Below the pieces are notes generated by a model, which was not told the origin of the DNA, ran no database searches, and saw nothing but the letters and a program-made list of their open reading frames with translations. The position numbers and the translations under genes are program-made. Positions 29,248 to 38,336 of a stretch of DNA of 64,000 nucleotides are shown here, piece by piece. The stretch comes from Bacteroidales bacterium (lineage in GTDB: Bacteria > Bacteroidota > Bacteroidia > Bacteroidales > WCHB1-69), in contig JAKSMI010000003.1 in the NCBI GenBank assembly GCA_024400635.1, positions 189,076 to 253,075 on the forward strand, written 5' to 3'. Numbering within the stretch: the stretch's first letter is position 1; each line of letters starts with the position of its first letter.

Positions 29248-31374
29248 ATGAAAAAAATATTCATCTTCTGCATTTCTGTAGGAATGCTGTTTTGTTTGAC
29301 ACAATGTAATCATAAAATGGCAAAAATTGAATACCCTGAAGCCAGAACGAGTTGTGATACAGACGTTTATTTTGGCACAAAGGTTGCAGACCCTTACCGT
29401 TGGATGGAAAACGACACCACCTCGGAAGTGGCAGCTTGGGTAAAAGCACAAAACGAAATCACCCAGAACTATCTACAGCAGATTCCCTTTAGAGACAAAC
29501 TGAAAAAACGTCTGACCGAAGTTTCCAACTACGAGAAAATCGGACTTCCTTATAAGAAAAACAACCATTATTATTATTTCAGAAATGATGGCTTACAAAA
29601 CCAAAGCGTTCTGTATCAGAAAGATGAGTTAAATGGCAAAAGCAAAGTCGTGCTTGACCCCAATCAATTATCAGATGATGGCACAGTGGCCTTAAACGGC
29701 ATCAGTTTCTCAAAAGATGGGAAATACATGGCCTACATCATTTCGCGTAGTGGCAGCGACTGGGCAGAAATCTACGTTTTGGACCTCGAAACCGGAAAAA
29801 ACACAGAAGATCATATCGAATGGGCAAAATTCACTTCTGCCACATGGCATGGTGACGGATTCTATTACAGCTGCTATCCTTCCCCTGAAGCGGGCAAGGA
29901 ATTCTCCAATGTGAACGAAGGTCACCGCATCTTCTACCATCAAGTCGGCACCAATCAAGCGGAAGATGTTCTTGTTTATGAGAACAAACAGTACCCAAGA
30001 CGATTCTATTCTGCAACAAGTGATGAAGATGAGCAATTCCTGTTCATTAGTGAAGATGGTTTTTGCAATGGCAACAATTTAATATTCAAAGATTTAAGAA
30101 AAGAAAATTCACCATTCATCACCTTAACCGATACAAAAAACGAATTGTATCAAGTAGTTGAAGTTATTGGTGAGGACATCTATTTCATCACCAATGATAA
30201 TGCTCCAAAATTCAGATTGATGAAAGCCAATGTCAACAATCCGCAACGCTCTCATTGGCAAGAAGTTGTACCGGAAAGTGAACACGTGTTGGAAAGCGCA
30301 AGCATTTGCAATGGAAAATTCATTCTGAATTACAAGCAAAATTGTGCGTCTCATGCCTATGTTTTCACTTTGGAAGGTGAAAAAATACACGAAATTCAAA
30401 TGCCGACCATCGGGAACTGTTCTTTCAGCGGCAGCAAAAACGAAAAGGAAATCTTCTATAGTTTTTCTTCTTTTACCTTTCCCACCAACATTTACAAATA
30501 CGACGCTGAAGCCAATCAGTCGGAATTATATATGGAAACGAAGATAGATTTCAATGGCAGCGGCTATTTGACGGAGCAAGTATTTTTCACCAGCAAAGAC
30601 GGTACGAAAGTGCCGATGTTCATCACATACAAGCGTGGGTTGAACTTGCGTGGCAACAATCCCGTACTGATGTATGGATATGGTGGCTTCAACATCAGCG
30701 TGCCACCGGCATTCTCCGCGATGCGCATTCCTTTCCTCGAAAACGGTGGTATCTACGCACAGGTCAGCCTTCGCGGTGGCAATGAATACGGTGAAGAATG
30801 GCATTTGGCAGGCACCAAGATGCAGAAACAAAATGTTTTCGATGACTTTATCGCTGCCGCGGAGTATTTGATTAACGAGAACTATACCAATACGCAAAAA
30901 ATGGCCATTATGGGAGGCTCCAATGGGGGTCTTTTGGTGGCCGCTTGCGTCAATCAGCGCCCTGATCTTTTCAAGGTGGCTATTCCACAAGTCGGTGTAA
31001 TGGACATGCTGCGTTATCATCTGTTTACCATTGGCTGGAACTGGGCTCCCGACTACGGCACCAGTGCTGACAGCCAAGAAATGTTCGAGTACCTCTACCA
31101 ATACTCTCCATTGCACAATATCAAAAACGACGGCACTCCCTACCCTGCCATCTTAGCCACAACCGCTGACCATGACGATCGCGTAGTGCCCGCCCACTCT
31201 TTCAAATACATGGCAACACTGCAAGCTTCCAATACGGGTGACGCACCCAAGCTCATCCGCATTGAAACCAAAGCTGGACACGGTGGCGGCATGCCTCTCG
31301 ATAAAGTCATTGACGAATACACCGATATCTACGCCTTCATCATGTATAACCTCGGCATGAAACCTAAATTCTAA
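29248..31374 (+). CDS. S9 family prolyl oligopeptidase, lipoprotein
   Basis: A serine peptidase that cuts short peptides after proline. It has 708 residues. A lipoprotein-type signal ends at about Cys20 (CLTQCN). The N-terminal seven-bladed propeller gates the active site. The catalytic hydrolase domain shows Ser558 in GGSNGG, Asp643 or 644 in TADHDDRVVP and His678 in AGHGGG, spaced as in porcine prolyl oligopeptidase. Envelope placement with a C25 endopeptidase upstream fits extracellular peptide use. QueH starts 1 bp after its stop. The 74 bp upstream have no clear promoter. Confidence 0.95.
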   Translation: MKKIFIFCISVGMLFCLTQCNHKMAKIEYPEARTSCDTDVYFGTKVADPYRWMENDTTSEVAAWVKAQNEITQNYLQQIPFRDKLKKRLTEVSNYEKIGLPYKKNNHYYYFRNDGLQNQSVLYQKDELNGKSKVVLDPNQLSDDGTVALNGISFSKDGKYMAYIISRSGSDWAEIYVLDLETGKNTEDHIEWAKFTSATWHGDGFYYSCYPSPEAGKEFSNVNEGHRIFYHQVGTNQAEDVLVYENKQYPRRFYSATSDEDEQFLFISEDGFCNGNNLIFKDLRKENSPFITLTDTKNELYQVVEVIGEDIYFITNDNAPKFRLMKANVNNPQRSHWQEVVPESEHVLESASICNGKFILNYKQNCASHAYVFTLEGEKIHEIQMPTIGNCSFSGSKNEKEIFYSFSSFTFPTNIYKYDAEANQSELYMETKIDFNGSGYLTEQVFFTSKDGTKVPMFITYKRGLNLRGNNPVLMYGYGGFNISVPPAFSAMRIPFLENGGIYAQVSLRGGNEYGEEWHLAGTKMQKQNVFDDFIAAAEYLINENYTNTQKMAIMGGSNGGLLVAACVNQRPDLFKVAIPQVGVMDMLRYHLFTIGWNWAPDYGTSADSQEMFEYLYQYSPLHNIKNDGTPYPAILATTADHDDRVVPAHSFKYMATLQASNTGDAPKLIRIETKAGHGGGMPLDKVIDEYTDIYAFIMYNLGMKPKF

Positions 31375-31375
31375 A

Positions 31376-31909
31376 ATGACCGAAGTCCTTCTACATTCTT
31401 GTTGTGCACCTTGCTCTGCAGCCATTCTCGAATGGCTGTTAGCCAATGACTATCAACCGACAATTTTCTATTTCAATCCCAATATTTTCCCTTTGGAAGA
31501 ATATTTAATTCGCAAAAACGAATGTACTCGCTATGCCGCAAAACTCGGCGTAAAGATGATCGACGGCGACTACAACCATCAAGAGTGGCTGGACTACATT
31601 CAAGGATTAGAAAACGAACCAGAACGAGGAAAGAGATGTCTGCAATGCTTCAAACTGCGTCTTTTAAAAGCTGCAGAAAAATCTAAAGAACTGAACATCA
31701 ATTTATTCACAACAACATTGGCTTCTTCGAGATGGAAGAATCTGGAGCAAATCAATGAAGCTGGATTTTGGGCTGAAAGTCAAGTTGAAGGCGTGAAATT
31801 CTGGGACAAGAACTGGCGTAAAGGCGGTTTGCAGGACCGACGCAACGCCCTACTCAAAGAAAACGGATTTTACAATCAACTATTTTGCGGCTGCGAATTT
31901 GGCAGATAA
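31376..31909 (+). CDS. queH: Epoxyqueuosine reductase QueH
   Basis: QueH carries out the last step of queuosine synthesis in tRNA, reducing epoxyqueuosine; it is unrelated to QueG. The 177-residue protein has the expected cysteines: HSCCAPCSA at the N-terminus, KRCLQCFKLRL in the middle and CGCEFG at the end, enough for the Fe-S cluster and metal sites. TLASSRWKN is a further family element. It starts 1 bp after the S9 peptidase stop. No other queuosine gene is in the window. Confidence 0.93.
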   Translation: MTEVLLHSCCAPCSAAILEWLLANDYQPTIFYFNPNIFPLEEYLIRKNECTRYAAKLGVKMIDGDYNHQEWLDYIQGLENEPERGKRCLQCFKLRLLKAAEKSKELNINLFTTTLASSRWKNLEQINEAGFWAESQVEGVKFWDKNWRKGGLQDRRNALLKENGFYNQLFCGCEFGR

Positions 31910-31925
31910 AATTTTTCGCATTCAA

Positions 31926-31943
31926 TATTTTTGCGTACTTTTG
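31926..31943 (+). promoter_or_regulatory. Two overlapping-range -7 boxes before a hypothetical gene
   Basis: TATTTTTG (31926-31933) and TACTTTTG (31936-31943) both match TAnnTTTG, 10 bp apart. With the second box the transcript would begin only about 3 nt before the ATG at 31953; with the first about 13 nt. Confidence 0.5.
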
Positions 31944-31952
31944 CAACTGATT

Positions 31953-32915
31953 ATGCGAAAATGTATATTGTTGATCGGGATTTTATGTTTTTGTTTCTGC
32001 AGCAATGCCCAGAAGCAGAAAAAGGGCTTTGACTTTCGTTTTTGGGAAGATTCTCTCATCCGCTTGCGCAACGAAGTGATGTACAATCCAAACGAAACCG
32101 AAAGATTAAGCCTTAACGAGGAATTCATGAACCTTCTCGAATCCATATTGATGGAAAACGGATCTTTCAAATTCCAATGGGATTCGGTCAGCAATTTCGC
32201 CGTCACCAATTCACCTGACAAACTATTCAAAATCTTCACATGGTATGTCATCAAAGACGATTACAGCTACGAAAATTTCGGGCTGATGCAGGTTTACATT
32301 GACTCCCGAAAACACTATGTCGTAATTCCTTTATATGACAAGCGCTATTCCATCGATTATCCTAAAACCCACGTTGGAAATCACAACCGCTGGTACGGAG
32401 CCGTCTATTACAAAATCATTCCCATTGATAATGGAGACCGCACCTACTATACGCTGTTGGGGTGGAATGGCAATGACATATTCACCAGCGAGAAAATCAT
32501 TGAGGTACTTCATTTCAAGCCTGATATGACTCCTGTTTTCGGAGCCAACATTTTCAAGAAATATTCGGAACGCTGCAATCGTGTTATCATTTCATATTCG
32601 AAAGATGCCACCATGAGCCTGAATTACGAATACCAATCATACAATATTGGTGCCGGGAAACGCGATCCCAAAACCAAGCAGGTCACCTACGACAAAGTCT
32701 TCGCTCCGATGATCGTTTTCGACGAACTGATTCCCCTTGACGAAGGCGTTGCCAACCTCCCCTCCTTTATGGTTCCTGAATCCAGTCTGAACCAAGGTTT
32801 TGTTAAAGATAAAGGCAAATGGCTCTTTGTCAAGAGTGTCAATCGCCGAAATCCGGATAAAGATCTGAAACCCTACCAACACAAAAACAGAAATATTTAC
32901 ACACCTATCAACTAA
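31953..32915 (+). CDS. Exported protein, unknown function
   Basis: Not recognised. It has 320 residues from the ATG at 31953, chosen because it starts a signal peptide (MRKCILLIGILCFCFCSNAQ); the frame is open back to 31899 but through the promoter. The mature protein is soluble, beta-rich and has a Trp/Tyr-rich centre (NRWYGAVYYKIIPIDNGDRT, YYTLLGWNGND). A late segment (NLPSFMVPESSLNQGFVKDK) resembles other uncharacterised Bacteroidales periplasmic proteins of about 330 residues. No catalytic motif is seen. It lies 24 bp before manA. Confidence 0.82.
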   Translation: MRKCILLIGILCFCFCSNAQKQKKGFDFRFWEDSLIRLRNEVMYNPNETERLSLNEEFMNLLESILMENGSFKFQWDSVSNFAVTNSPDKLFKIFTWYVIKDDYSYENFGLMQVYIDSRKHYVVIPLYDKRYSIDYPKTHVGNHNRWYGAVYYKIIPIDNGDRTYYTLLGWNGNDIFTSEKIIEVLHFKPDMTPVFGANIFKKYSERCNRVIISYSKDATMSLNYEYQSYNIGAGKRDPKTKQVTYDKVFAPMIVFDELIPLDEGVANLPSFMVPESSLNQGFVKDKGKWLFVKSVNRRNPDKDLKPYQHKNRNIYTPIN

Positions 32916-32939
32916 CAAAGCTTATTTTTACTGAACATC

Positions 32940-33968
32940 ATGCTATATCCATTAAAATTCAAGCCTTTTTTCAAAGATAAAATCTGGGGCGGCAACAAAA
33001 TTGAAAAGCTGCTGAAACGTCCTGTCGGAAATATGGAAAACTGCGGCGAAAGCTGGGAAATTTCCGCCATCGAAGACAATGTTTCTGTAGTAGCCAATGG
33101 TTTTCTATCCAACGAAAATGACCTCAACGAACTGATAGAAGTATATATGGGTGAACTCGTAGGCGACACTGTTTATGACAAATTTGGACTTGGCTTCCCT
33201 CTGCTTATCAAATATATCGATGCCACGGATGATTTATCGGTACAAGTTCATCCCAATGACAAACTTGCTCAAAAACGTTATGGCATGAATGGGAAAACCG
33301 AAATATGGTATGTCATTGATGCTGAAGAAGGTGCAGGACTTTATGTGGGTTTCAAGTCGGGCGTGACCCGCCAGGAATATTGGGATGCCGTGGAAAATGG
33401 TACTATCGACATGCTTTTAAATTTTCATACTGTCAAAAAAGGTGACCTGTTCTTCATTCCTGCCGGCACGGTTCATGCCATTGGCAAGGGCGTTCTTCTC
33501 GCAGAAATCCAACAGCCCTCCGATGTAACCTACCGCATCTTCGACTGGAATCGCACCGATGAGAATGGCATTGGCAGAGACCTTCATATCGACGAAGCAT
33601 TCGATGCCATCGTCTTCCCTGATGATCCATTGATAGAAGAAAATCAAGAAAAAGATAATAACGAAGAAGACGAAACAATTCCTGCCGGCAAAGTCGATTA
33701 TAAAGAAAATTTTGATACCACCTCTACCCTATTTAGATCTAAATATTTCAATATCAATAGTATATATTTCGAAAAGCCATTAAAGAAAAACTACTCGGAA
33801 ATTGATTCTTTCGTCATTTACATGTGTATCGAAGGCCATGTTCATGGGTTTACAGAAGATGAACAGATTGAAATGAGCCAAGGCGAAGTAATCATGATTC
33901 CCGCCTGTACCAACGAGTTCAATCTCATTCCGACGGAGAAAAGCAGACTGCTGGAAATATATCTATAA
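32940..33968 (+). CDS. manA: Mannose-6-phosphate isomerase, class I type
   Basis: The zinc enzyme interconverts mannose-6-phosphate and fructose-6-phosphate, feeding GDP-mannose and envelope sugars. It has 342 residues. Zinc ligands are visible in SVQVHPND (Gln and His), in KTEIWYVI (Glu) and in PAGTVHAIGKG (His). The N-terminal KIWGGNKIEKL and GESWEIS match the short bacterial subfamily, and the active-site region QQPSDVTYRIFDW is intact. An acidic insertion (ENQEKDNNEEDE, about residues 238-249) lies between the cupin halves. A phosphohexomutase at 51000 could take the next step. Confidence 0.95.
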   Translation: MLYPLKFKPFFKDKIWGGNKIEKLLKRPVGNMENCGESWEISAIEDNVSVVANGFLSNENDLNELIEVYMGELVGDTVYDKFGLGFPLLIKYIDATDDLSVQVHPNDKLAQKRYGMNGKTEIWYVIDAEEGAGLYVGFKSGVTRQEYWDAVENGTIDMLLNFHTVKKGDLFFIPAGTVHAIGKGVLLAEIQQPSDVTYRIFDWNRTDENGIGRDLHIDEAFDAIVFPDDPLIEENQEKDNNEEDETIPAGKVDYKENFDTTSTLFRSKYFNINSIYFEKPLKKNYSEIDSFVIYMCIEGHVHGFTEDEQIEMSQGEVIMIPACTNEFNLIPTEKSRLLEIYL

Positions 33969-34007
33969 AACTAAACTTGACTAAGAAATGAATATGAAAG
34001 ATGAAAG

Positions 34008-34124
34008 ATGAAAACGGAGAACTTAACCCAGTGTATGCTATGTGAAATTTATCTGCCTGAAAGACACCACGACATAGTAAGCGGAGACAAAGTCCACGAA
34101 AAACGAAATAAAAAACAGATATGA
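34008..34124 (+). CDS. Possible 38-residue leader ORF coupled to malic enzyme
   Basis: An open frame of 38 codons runs from the ATG at 34008 to a TGA that overlaps the malic enzyme start as ATGA. The peptide begins MKTENLTQCMLCEIYL and is charged at the end (VHEKRNKKQI), with a CxxC-like pair. It fills most of the 152-bp gap after manA. It may be a translated leader that couples to the next gene, or chance; no homology can be judged by eye. Confidence 0.3.
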   Translation: MKTENLTQCMLCEIYLPERHHDIVSGDKVHEKRNKKQI

Positions 34125-35566
34125 AAACACTGAACAATATTGAGAATTTCTTCCCGAAAGACTTTTCCGAAGAACAAAAAGCAAAAGCTAAAACCTTATT
34201 TTTCAAGACATTATCTTTAAAAGCTCATCATTTTTATGGTGGCAAGATTCAGACAATACCGATGGCGCCTATTTATGGATTCAACTGGTTCAATGTCTGG
34301 TACACTCCTGGTGTGTCGGCAATATCAACGACTATCCGGGACGACAATGACCGTTCTTTTGACCTCAGCAACAGAAAGAATTTAGTGGCGGTGGTTAGTG
34401 ACAGCACACGCGTCTTGGGTGATGGAGACTGCACTCCTCCAGGCGGTCTCGGCGTCATGGAAGGCAAAGCCATGCTGATGAAATATCTCGGTGGCGTAGA
34501 CGCCATCGCACTCTGCGTCGATAGTCGCGATGAAAACGGAGAACACCAGGCAGATAAAATCATCGACTTTGTCAAGATGGTACAGCCATCTTTTGGTGCC
34601 ATCAATCTGGAAGACATCTCTCAGCCCAACTGCTTCAAAGTTTTGGACGAACTGCGCGAACAATGCAACATTCCCGTATGGCACGACGACGCACAAGGTA
34701 CCGCTTGCGTTACTTTGGCCGGCATTCTCAACGCATTGAAACTGACAGGCAAGAAATTGTCAGAAATCAAGACCGTTTTATATGGTTCTGGAGCAGCCAA
34801 CACATGCATCGCCCGACTGATGATTAGCGATGGTGCCGACCCTGCCAAAATCGTAATGTTTGACAGTAAGGAAGCGCTGCACGACCGCCGCGAACGCTAC
34901 AGCAGCGATCCACGATTCTACCGTCAATGGGAATTGTGCAAAATCACTAATCCTCAGCATATTACTAAAGAAGAAGATGCTTTCAAAGACGCCGATTTGT
35001 TAGTTGCCCTTTCCAAACCGGGACCAGACACCATCAAGCCCGAATGGATTTCGCTGATGGCAGATAAGGCCATTGTTTTTGCCTGCGCCAATCCCGTTCC
35101 GGAAATTTACCCTTACAAGGCAAAAGAAGCAGGAGCCTATATCGTTGCCACCGGTCGCGGCGATTTCCCCAACCAAGTCAACAATTCAGTTTGCTTCCCC
35201 GCCATATTAAAAGGCACGTTGCTGGTATCGGCGCGCAAAATCACCGACCAGATGGCCATTTGCGCGGCTCATTCCATCGCCGACTTTGCCGAGAAACGTG
35301 GCATCTCCGTTGACAACATCATGCCCAACATGCTCGAAAGCGACCTGTTTCCACAAGTTGCCGCCGACGTGGCCATGCAAGCCATCAAAGATGGCGTTGC
35401 CATCAAGAATCTCTCCTGGGATACCGTATATCAACAAGCCAAAAATGACATCGAAAAAGCTCATCGCATGAGTGAGATGATGCAAAATCAAGGCTTGATT
35501 CCCGATTTTCCAGAATCAATGATTCAAGAAGTAATCAACGAAGTCGTTAATCAAATCAGGAAATAA
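34121..35566 (+). CDS. Malic enzyme (oxaloacetate-decarboxylating)
   Basis: The enzyme decarboxylates malate to pyruvate with NAD or NADP reduction. It has 481 residues and no phosphotransacetylase domain. Visible motifs are WYTPGVSAIS, VVSDSTRVLGDGD, INLEDISQP and VWHDDAQGTACVTLAGIL (metal and substrate site), then the nucleotide fold VLYGSGAANTC and ACANPVPEIYP. The cofactor cannot be told safely. The ATG at 34121 overlaps the stop of a 38-codon frame. It lies tail to tail with batE, only 9 bp apart and without a clear terminator hairpin. Confidence 0.95.
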   Translation: MKTLNNIENFFPKDFSEEQKAKAKTLFFKTLSLKAHHFYGGKIQTIPMAPIYGFNWFNVWYTPGVSAISTTIRDDNDRSFDLSNRKNLVAVVSDSTRVLGDGDCTPPGGLGVMEGKAMLMKYLGGVDAIALCVDSRDENGEHQADKIIDFVKMVQPSFGAINLEDISQPNCFKVLDELREQCNIPVWHDDAQGTACVTLAGILNALKLTGKKLSEIKTVLYGSGAANTCIARLMISDGADPAKIVMFDSKEALHDRRERYSSDPRFYRQWELCKITNPQHITKEEDAFKDADLLVALSKPGPDTIKPEWISLMADKAIVFACANPVPEIYPYKAKEAGAYIVATGRGDFPNQVNNSVCFPAILKGTLLVSARKITDQMAICAAHSIADFAEKRGISVDNIMPNMLESDLFPQVAADVAMQAIKDGVAIKNLSWDTVYQQAKNDIEKAHRMSEMMQNQGLIPDFPESMIQEVINEVVNQIRK

Positions 35567-35575
35567 CAAATCGCT

Positions 35576-36337
35576 CTAAATTATCTCCACAGTAGAGGCT
35601 TCTATCCAACCTTTTTCACCATTGGGCAATTTTATTTCCATCCAGTTGGAAACACGGTCGGTAACAGCCACCTTCAGTCCGGCATGAATGACGAACAATG
35701 TATTGCCCGTTTCGTTGGGTGCGCCTTTGGCATTCACCACCGACTGCATGACGATGGCTTCAGGCTGGTTTACATAGCGTTTTGCTTCCTGTGATGCAAA
35801 AACAAGCGAAAAAACAACAATTATCAGGGAAACGCAAGCCACTACGAATGCAGCGATGCTTATGCCCCGACGACGAGACGCCACCATCGTCCCAATGGCT
35901 AATGCAAAAAGACAGACAAAGGCCACGGCCATGATAGCCCAGCCCGTCACCGTCATACTTTGCGACAGGCTACGCCAGCAACGGGTTATAAACAACTCCG
36001 GCAACACTTCGATTTTGTCTGTTATCTGCAAATTGGCAAAAGCAATATTATGCTTAATATCTTCATTGGAAGGATCCAAACGCAAAGCTCTTTCATACCA
36101 TAAAATAGCTTCAGCATTTTGCTTTGCCTTAAAATAAGCATTGCCTAAATTATAATAGAGCACAGCTCCTTCATAACCATCTTTAACAATGGCTTGATAG
36201 CACGCAATAGCCAATTCATAATTCTCCTTCTGGTACGCCTCATTACCCTTCTGGAACAAAGAATCAGCTGTTCCGGCATAGGAAGAAATAGAAGCGACAA
36301 TAAAAACGATGACAAGCAATATCTTTTTCATAATCAT
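35576..36337 (-). CDS. batE: BatE-like TPR/SH3 membrane protein
   Basis: A 253-residue protein of the Bat (Bacteroides aerotolerance) set. A signal peptide (ending SSYAG) is followed by about two and a half TPRs (LFQKGNEAYQKENYELAIAC, LYYNLGNAYFKAKQNAEAIL), two membrane helices near residues 135 and 165, and a C-terminal bacterial SH3 domain ending LPNGEKGWIEASTVEII. This is the BatE layout. Its start overlaps the batD stop by 1 bp. The Bat proteins are linked to oxygen tolerance and envelope integrity; the mechanism is unknown. Confidence 0.92.
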   Translation of the reverse strand: MIMKKILLVIVFIVASISSYAGTADSLFQKGNEAYQKENYELAIACYQAIVKDGYEGAVLYYNLGNAYFKAKQNAEAILWYERALRLDPSNEDIKHNIAFANLQITDKIEVLPELFITRCWRSLSQSMTVTGWAIMAVAFVCLFALAIGTMVASRRRGISIAAFVVACVSLIIVVFSLVFASQEAKRYVNQPEAIVMQSVVNAKGAPNETGNTLFVIHAGLKVAVTDRVSNWMEIKLPNGEKGWIEASTVEII

Positions 36338-38190
36338 TATCTTTTTTCAATTTGAATCATAAACTGACTGGCACGTTGATACATATCGTTCATCATCTGC
36401 GTACTATCACCAGGCGCAAAACGAGCAAACTCACACTGGTCAAGTGTTGCCAAAAATTCTTTGATGGCTTCGTCATTCAAATTCTTGGCTTTCAATTTTT
36501 CTTCTACCGTATCCATCGACAACTGCGAAAGCGGAATATGGAATTTATCACTCATATATCCCCACAGCACCTGCGAAATTTCCACGTAAAAATCCTCCTT
36601 TTGACCCGCATTGAGTAATTGTCCCGCCTTTTTCAAACGCTTTCTTGCCACCTTATTTGCCCTTCGATCTTTCATCATCACCACGTCCTGCTTATTCTCC
36701 ATCGTTTTTCTCCAAACAATAATAAAGATGATGAGTAACAAAAATGGCAGAATCAAACCTAAAATAAACCAGGGAGAGCCATAAAACTCAGCACGTTTAG
36801 GATGAAAAGCATTATTGTTAGTCTTGATAAAGTGAATATCCTTCGATAAGAATTTGATATCTTTCTGATTGGAGGAAGAAGTGCTGACTCCCCCACCCTC
36901 ACCTTGGGCTACCTTCATATTGTAAGCCTCCGTCGTGATGGTTTTATAACTGCGGGACTTAGCATCAAAGAATGAAAACACGGCTGCGGGAACAGTAAAT
37001 TCCCCCGCTTCACGAGGAATGATAACATACTCGAAAGTACGACTTCCAGTTACCGTATTCCCACGAGTATTGATGTTGTCGGTAATTTTCGGATCCGTAA
37101 CATCAAAATCCGAAGGAAATTCTAACATTGGAGCCTCGATGTGCTGCAAGTTACCCGTTCCACTGACAGTGATGGTGAGATTCGCCGCATCGTTGGTCTT
37201 AAGTTCTGTACGACTCATATTCGAGCTAATGGTAAAATTACCGGTAAGGCCGCTAAAATCTTCAGGCTGATTGGCTTCCGGCAAGGCCTTGCAATTCAAT
37301 TCGACGCTATTGGATTTAAGATCCAACTCATAATCCTGAGCATACTGGCGCCCCCCGAAAATCATATCAAAAGGATCATTGCTCTGCTGCGTATAAATGA
37401 TACGGGCCACAAAACCGATTTCAAAAGGCGTGACGGTTATTTTACCCGATTTCTGCGGAAAAACGGCGGTACGCTTAACTTCAAATACAGTAAAACGCTT
37501 GCCATCAATTACTTCGGTAGTACGCGGTGCCTCTCCTTCATTATCACCCAAAGTATAAGACCACAAATTGCTCAGTGCGGGAGCGTTCACATGGGTAACT
37601 TGGTATCCACCATTGACACTGGGACCGACAAAGAGTTTGTGGGTGATAATCACTTGCTCTCCAACATACGGATTGCTATTGGAACAATAGGCCTTGACAT
37701 AAACTTCTCTTTTGTCAAATCCCTGACTCTGAGACTGTTGATTGGATTTACGATTCCGTGATTGGCCTTGAGACGCAGCCCCGCCCGCATCAGCGCCACC
37801 TTCAACGACAGTAATGGTAACACTATTCGATTTAACCTGAGAACCATTCACAACAAATGTAATGCCGGGCACGGTATAACTGCCTTCCTTATCCGCTGCC
37901 AATGTATAGGTATAAGTATAGGATGACGACTTATTCACCTGACCATTGATGATGGAAATTGATGAAGAAGAGCCCTGACTTGGCCCATTCAACACATCAA
38001 GTCCTCCAAAGTTGGTATTTTGAATTTTCGATGGTTTTTCATTCAATGTAACTTGATAGCGGAACGGCTGTCCGGCCGCCACCCTTGACGGAGCCTGCGC
38101 CGTGCACGACACCTGCGCCATTGAAGTTGCACATATAATTAATAATAAGGATGTTATTAAAAATCTTGCTAGTAATTTTCCAGGTTTCAT
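36337..38190 (-). CDS. batD: BatD oxygen-tolerance protein
   Basis: A 617-residue periplasmic protein anchored near its C-terminus. I chose the ATG at 38190 because MKPGKLLARFLITSLLLI is a clean signal peptide ending TSMAQ; an ATG at 38208 would add six residues. Four to five Ig-like beta domains follow, including the BatD signature AGQPFRYQVTLNEKPS and YVKAYCSNSNPYVGEQVIIT. A membrane helix (PWFILGLILPFLLLIIFIIV) and a cytoplasmic helical tail (SQVLWGYMSDKFHIPLSQLS) end it. It is followed at once by batE. BatA, BatB, BatC and the MoxR ATPase are not adjacent. Confidence 0.93.
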   Translation of the reverse strand: MKPGKLLARFLITSLLLIICATSMAQVSCTAQAPSRVAAGQPFRYQVTLNEKPSKIQNTNFGGLDVLNGPSQGSSSSISIINGQVNKSSSYTYTYTLAADKEGSYTVPGITFVVNGSQVKSNSVTITVVEGGADAGGAASQGQSRNRKSNQQSQSQGFDKREVYVKAYCSNSNPYVGEQVIITHKLFVGPSVNGGYQVTHVNAPALSNLWSYTLGDNEGEAPRTTEVIDGKRFTVFEVKRTAVFPQKSGKITVTPFEIGFVARIIYTQQSNDPFDMIFGGRQYAQDYELDLKSNSVELNCKALPEANQPEDFSGLTGNFTISSNMSRTELKTNDAANLTITVSGTGNLQHIEAPMLEFPSDFDVTDPKITDNINTRGNTVTGSRTFEYVIIPREAGEFTVPAAVFSFFDAKSRSYKTITTEAYNMKVAQGEGGGVSTSSSNQKDIKFLSKDIHFIKTNNNAFHPKRAEFYGSPWFILGLILPFLLLIIFIIVWRKTMENKQDVVMMKDRRANKVARKRLKKAGQLLNAGQKEDFYVEISQVLWGYMSDKFHIPLSQLSMDTVEEKLKAKNLNDEAIKEFLATLDQCEFARFAPGDSTQMMNDMYQRASQFMIQIEKR

Positions 38191-38222
38191 TATTTTCAAA
38201 TTAAGCATTTAAAATTAACGTA

Positions 38223-38230
38223 CAAACATA
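38223..38230 (-). promoter_or_regulatory. Predicted -7 box for batD-batE
   Basis: The minus strand reads TATGTTTG, a TAnnTTTG match, between the terminator hairpin at 38252-38290 and the batD start. This gives batD-batE their own promoter, apart from the topA operon. Leader about 25 nt to the chosen start. Confidence 0.5.
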
Positions 38231-38251
38231 CGGAAAATTGTTTGATTGATG

Positions 38252-38290
38252 AAAAAAAATGTCATATCGCAGATAACGATATGACATTTT
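38252..38290 (-). terminator. Intrinsic terminator of the topA operon
   Basis: A perfect 14-bp inverted repeat (38256-38269 with 38277-38290) and a 7-nt loop. On the minus strand the stem is followed by a run of eight T residues (bases 38252-38259). It ends the topA-ureohydrolase-DUF3078 transcript before batD. Confidence 0.88.
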
Positions 38291-38336
38291 CATTAGTGTG
38301 AGAACAAACTATATTTGCCTCAAAAAAACATTCAAA

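Noticed and set aside
32319..32327. Single TGTCGTAAT match inside a coding region
   Set aside because: It is one partial copy inside a codon run, without the AAAT end and without neighbours; chance is enough to explain it.
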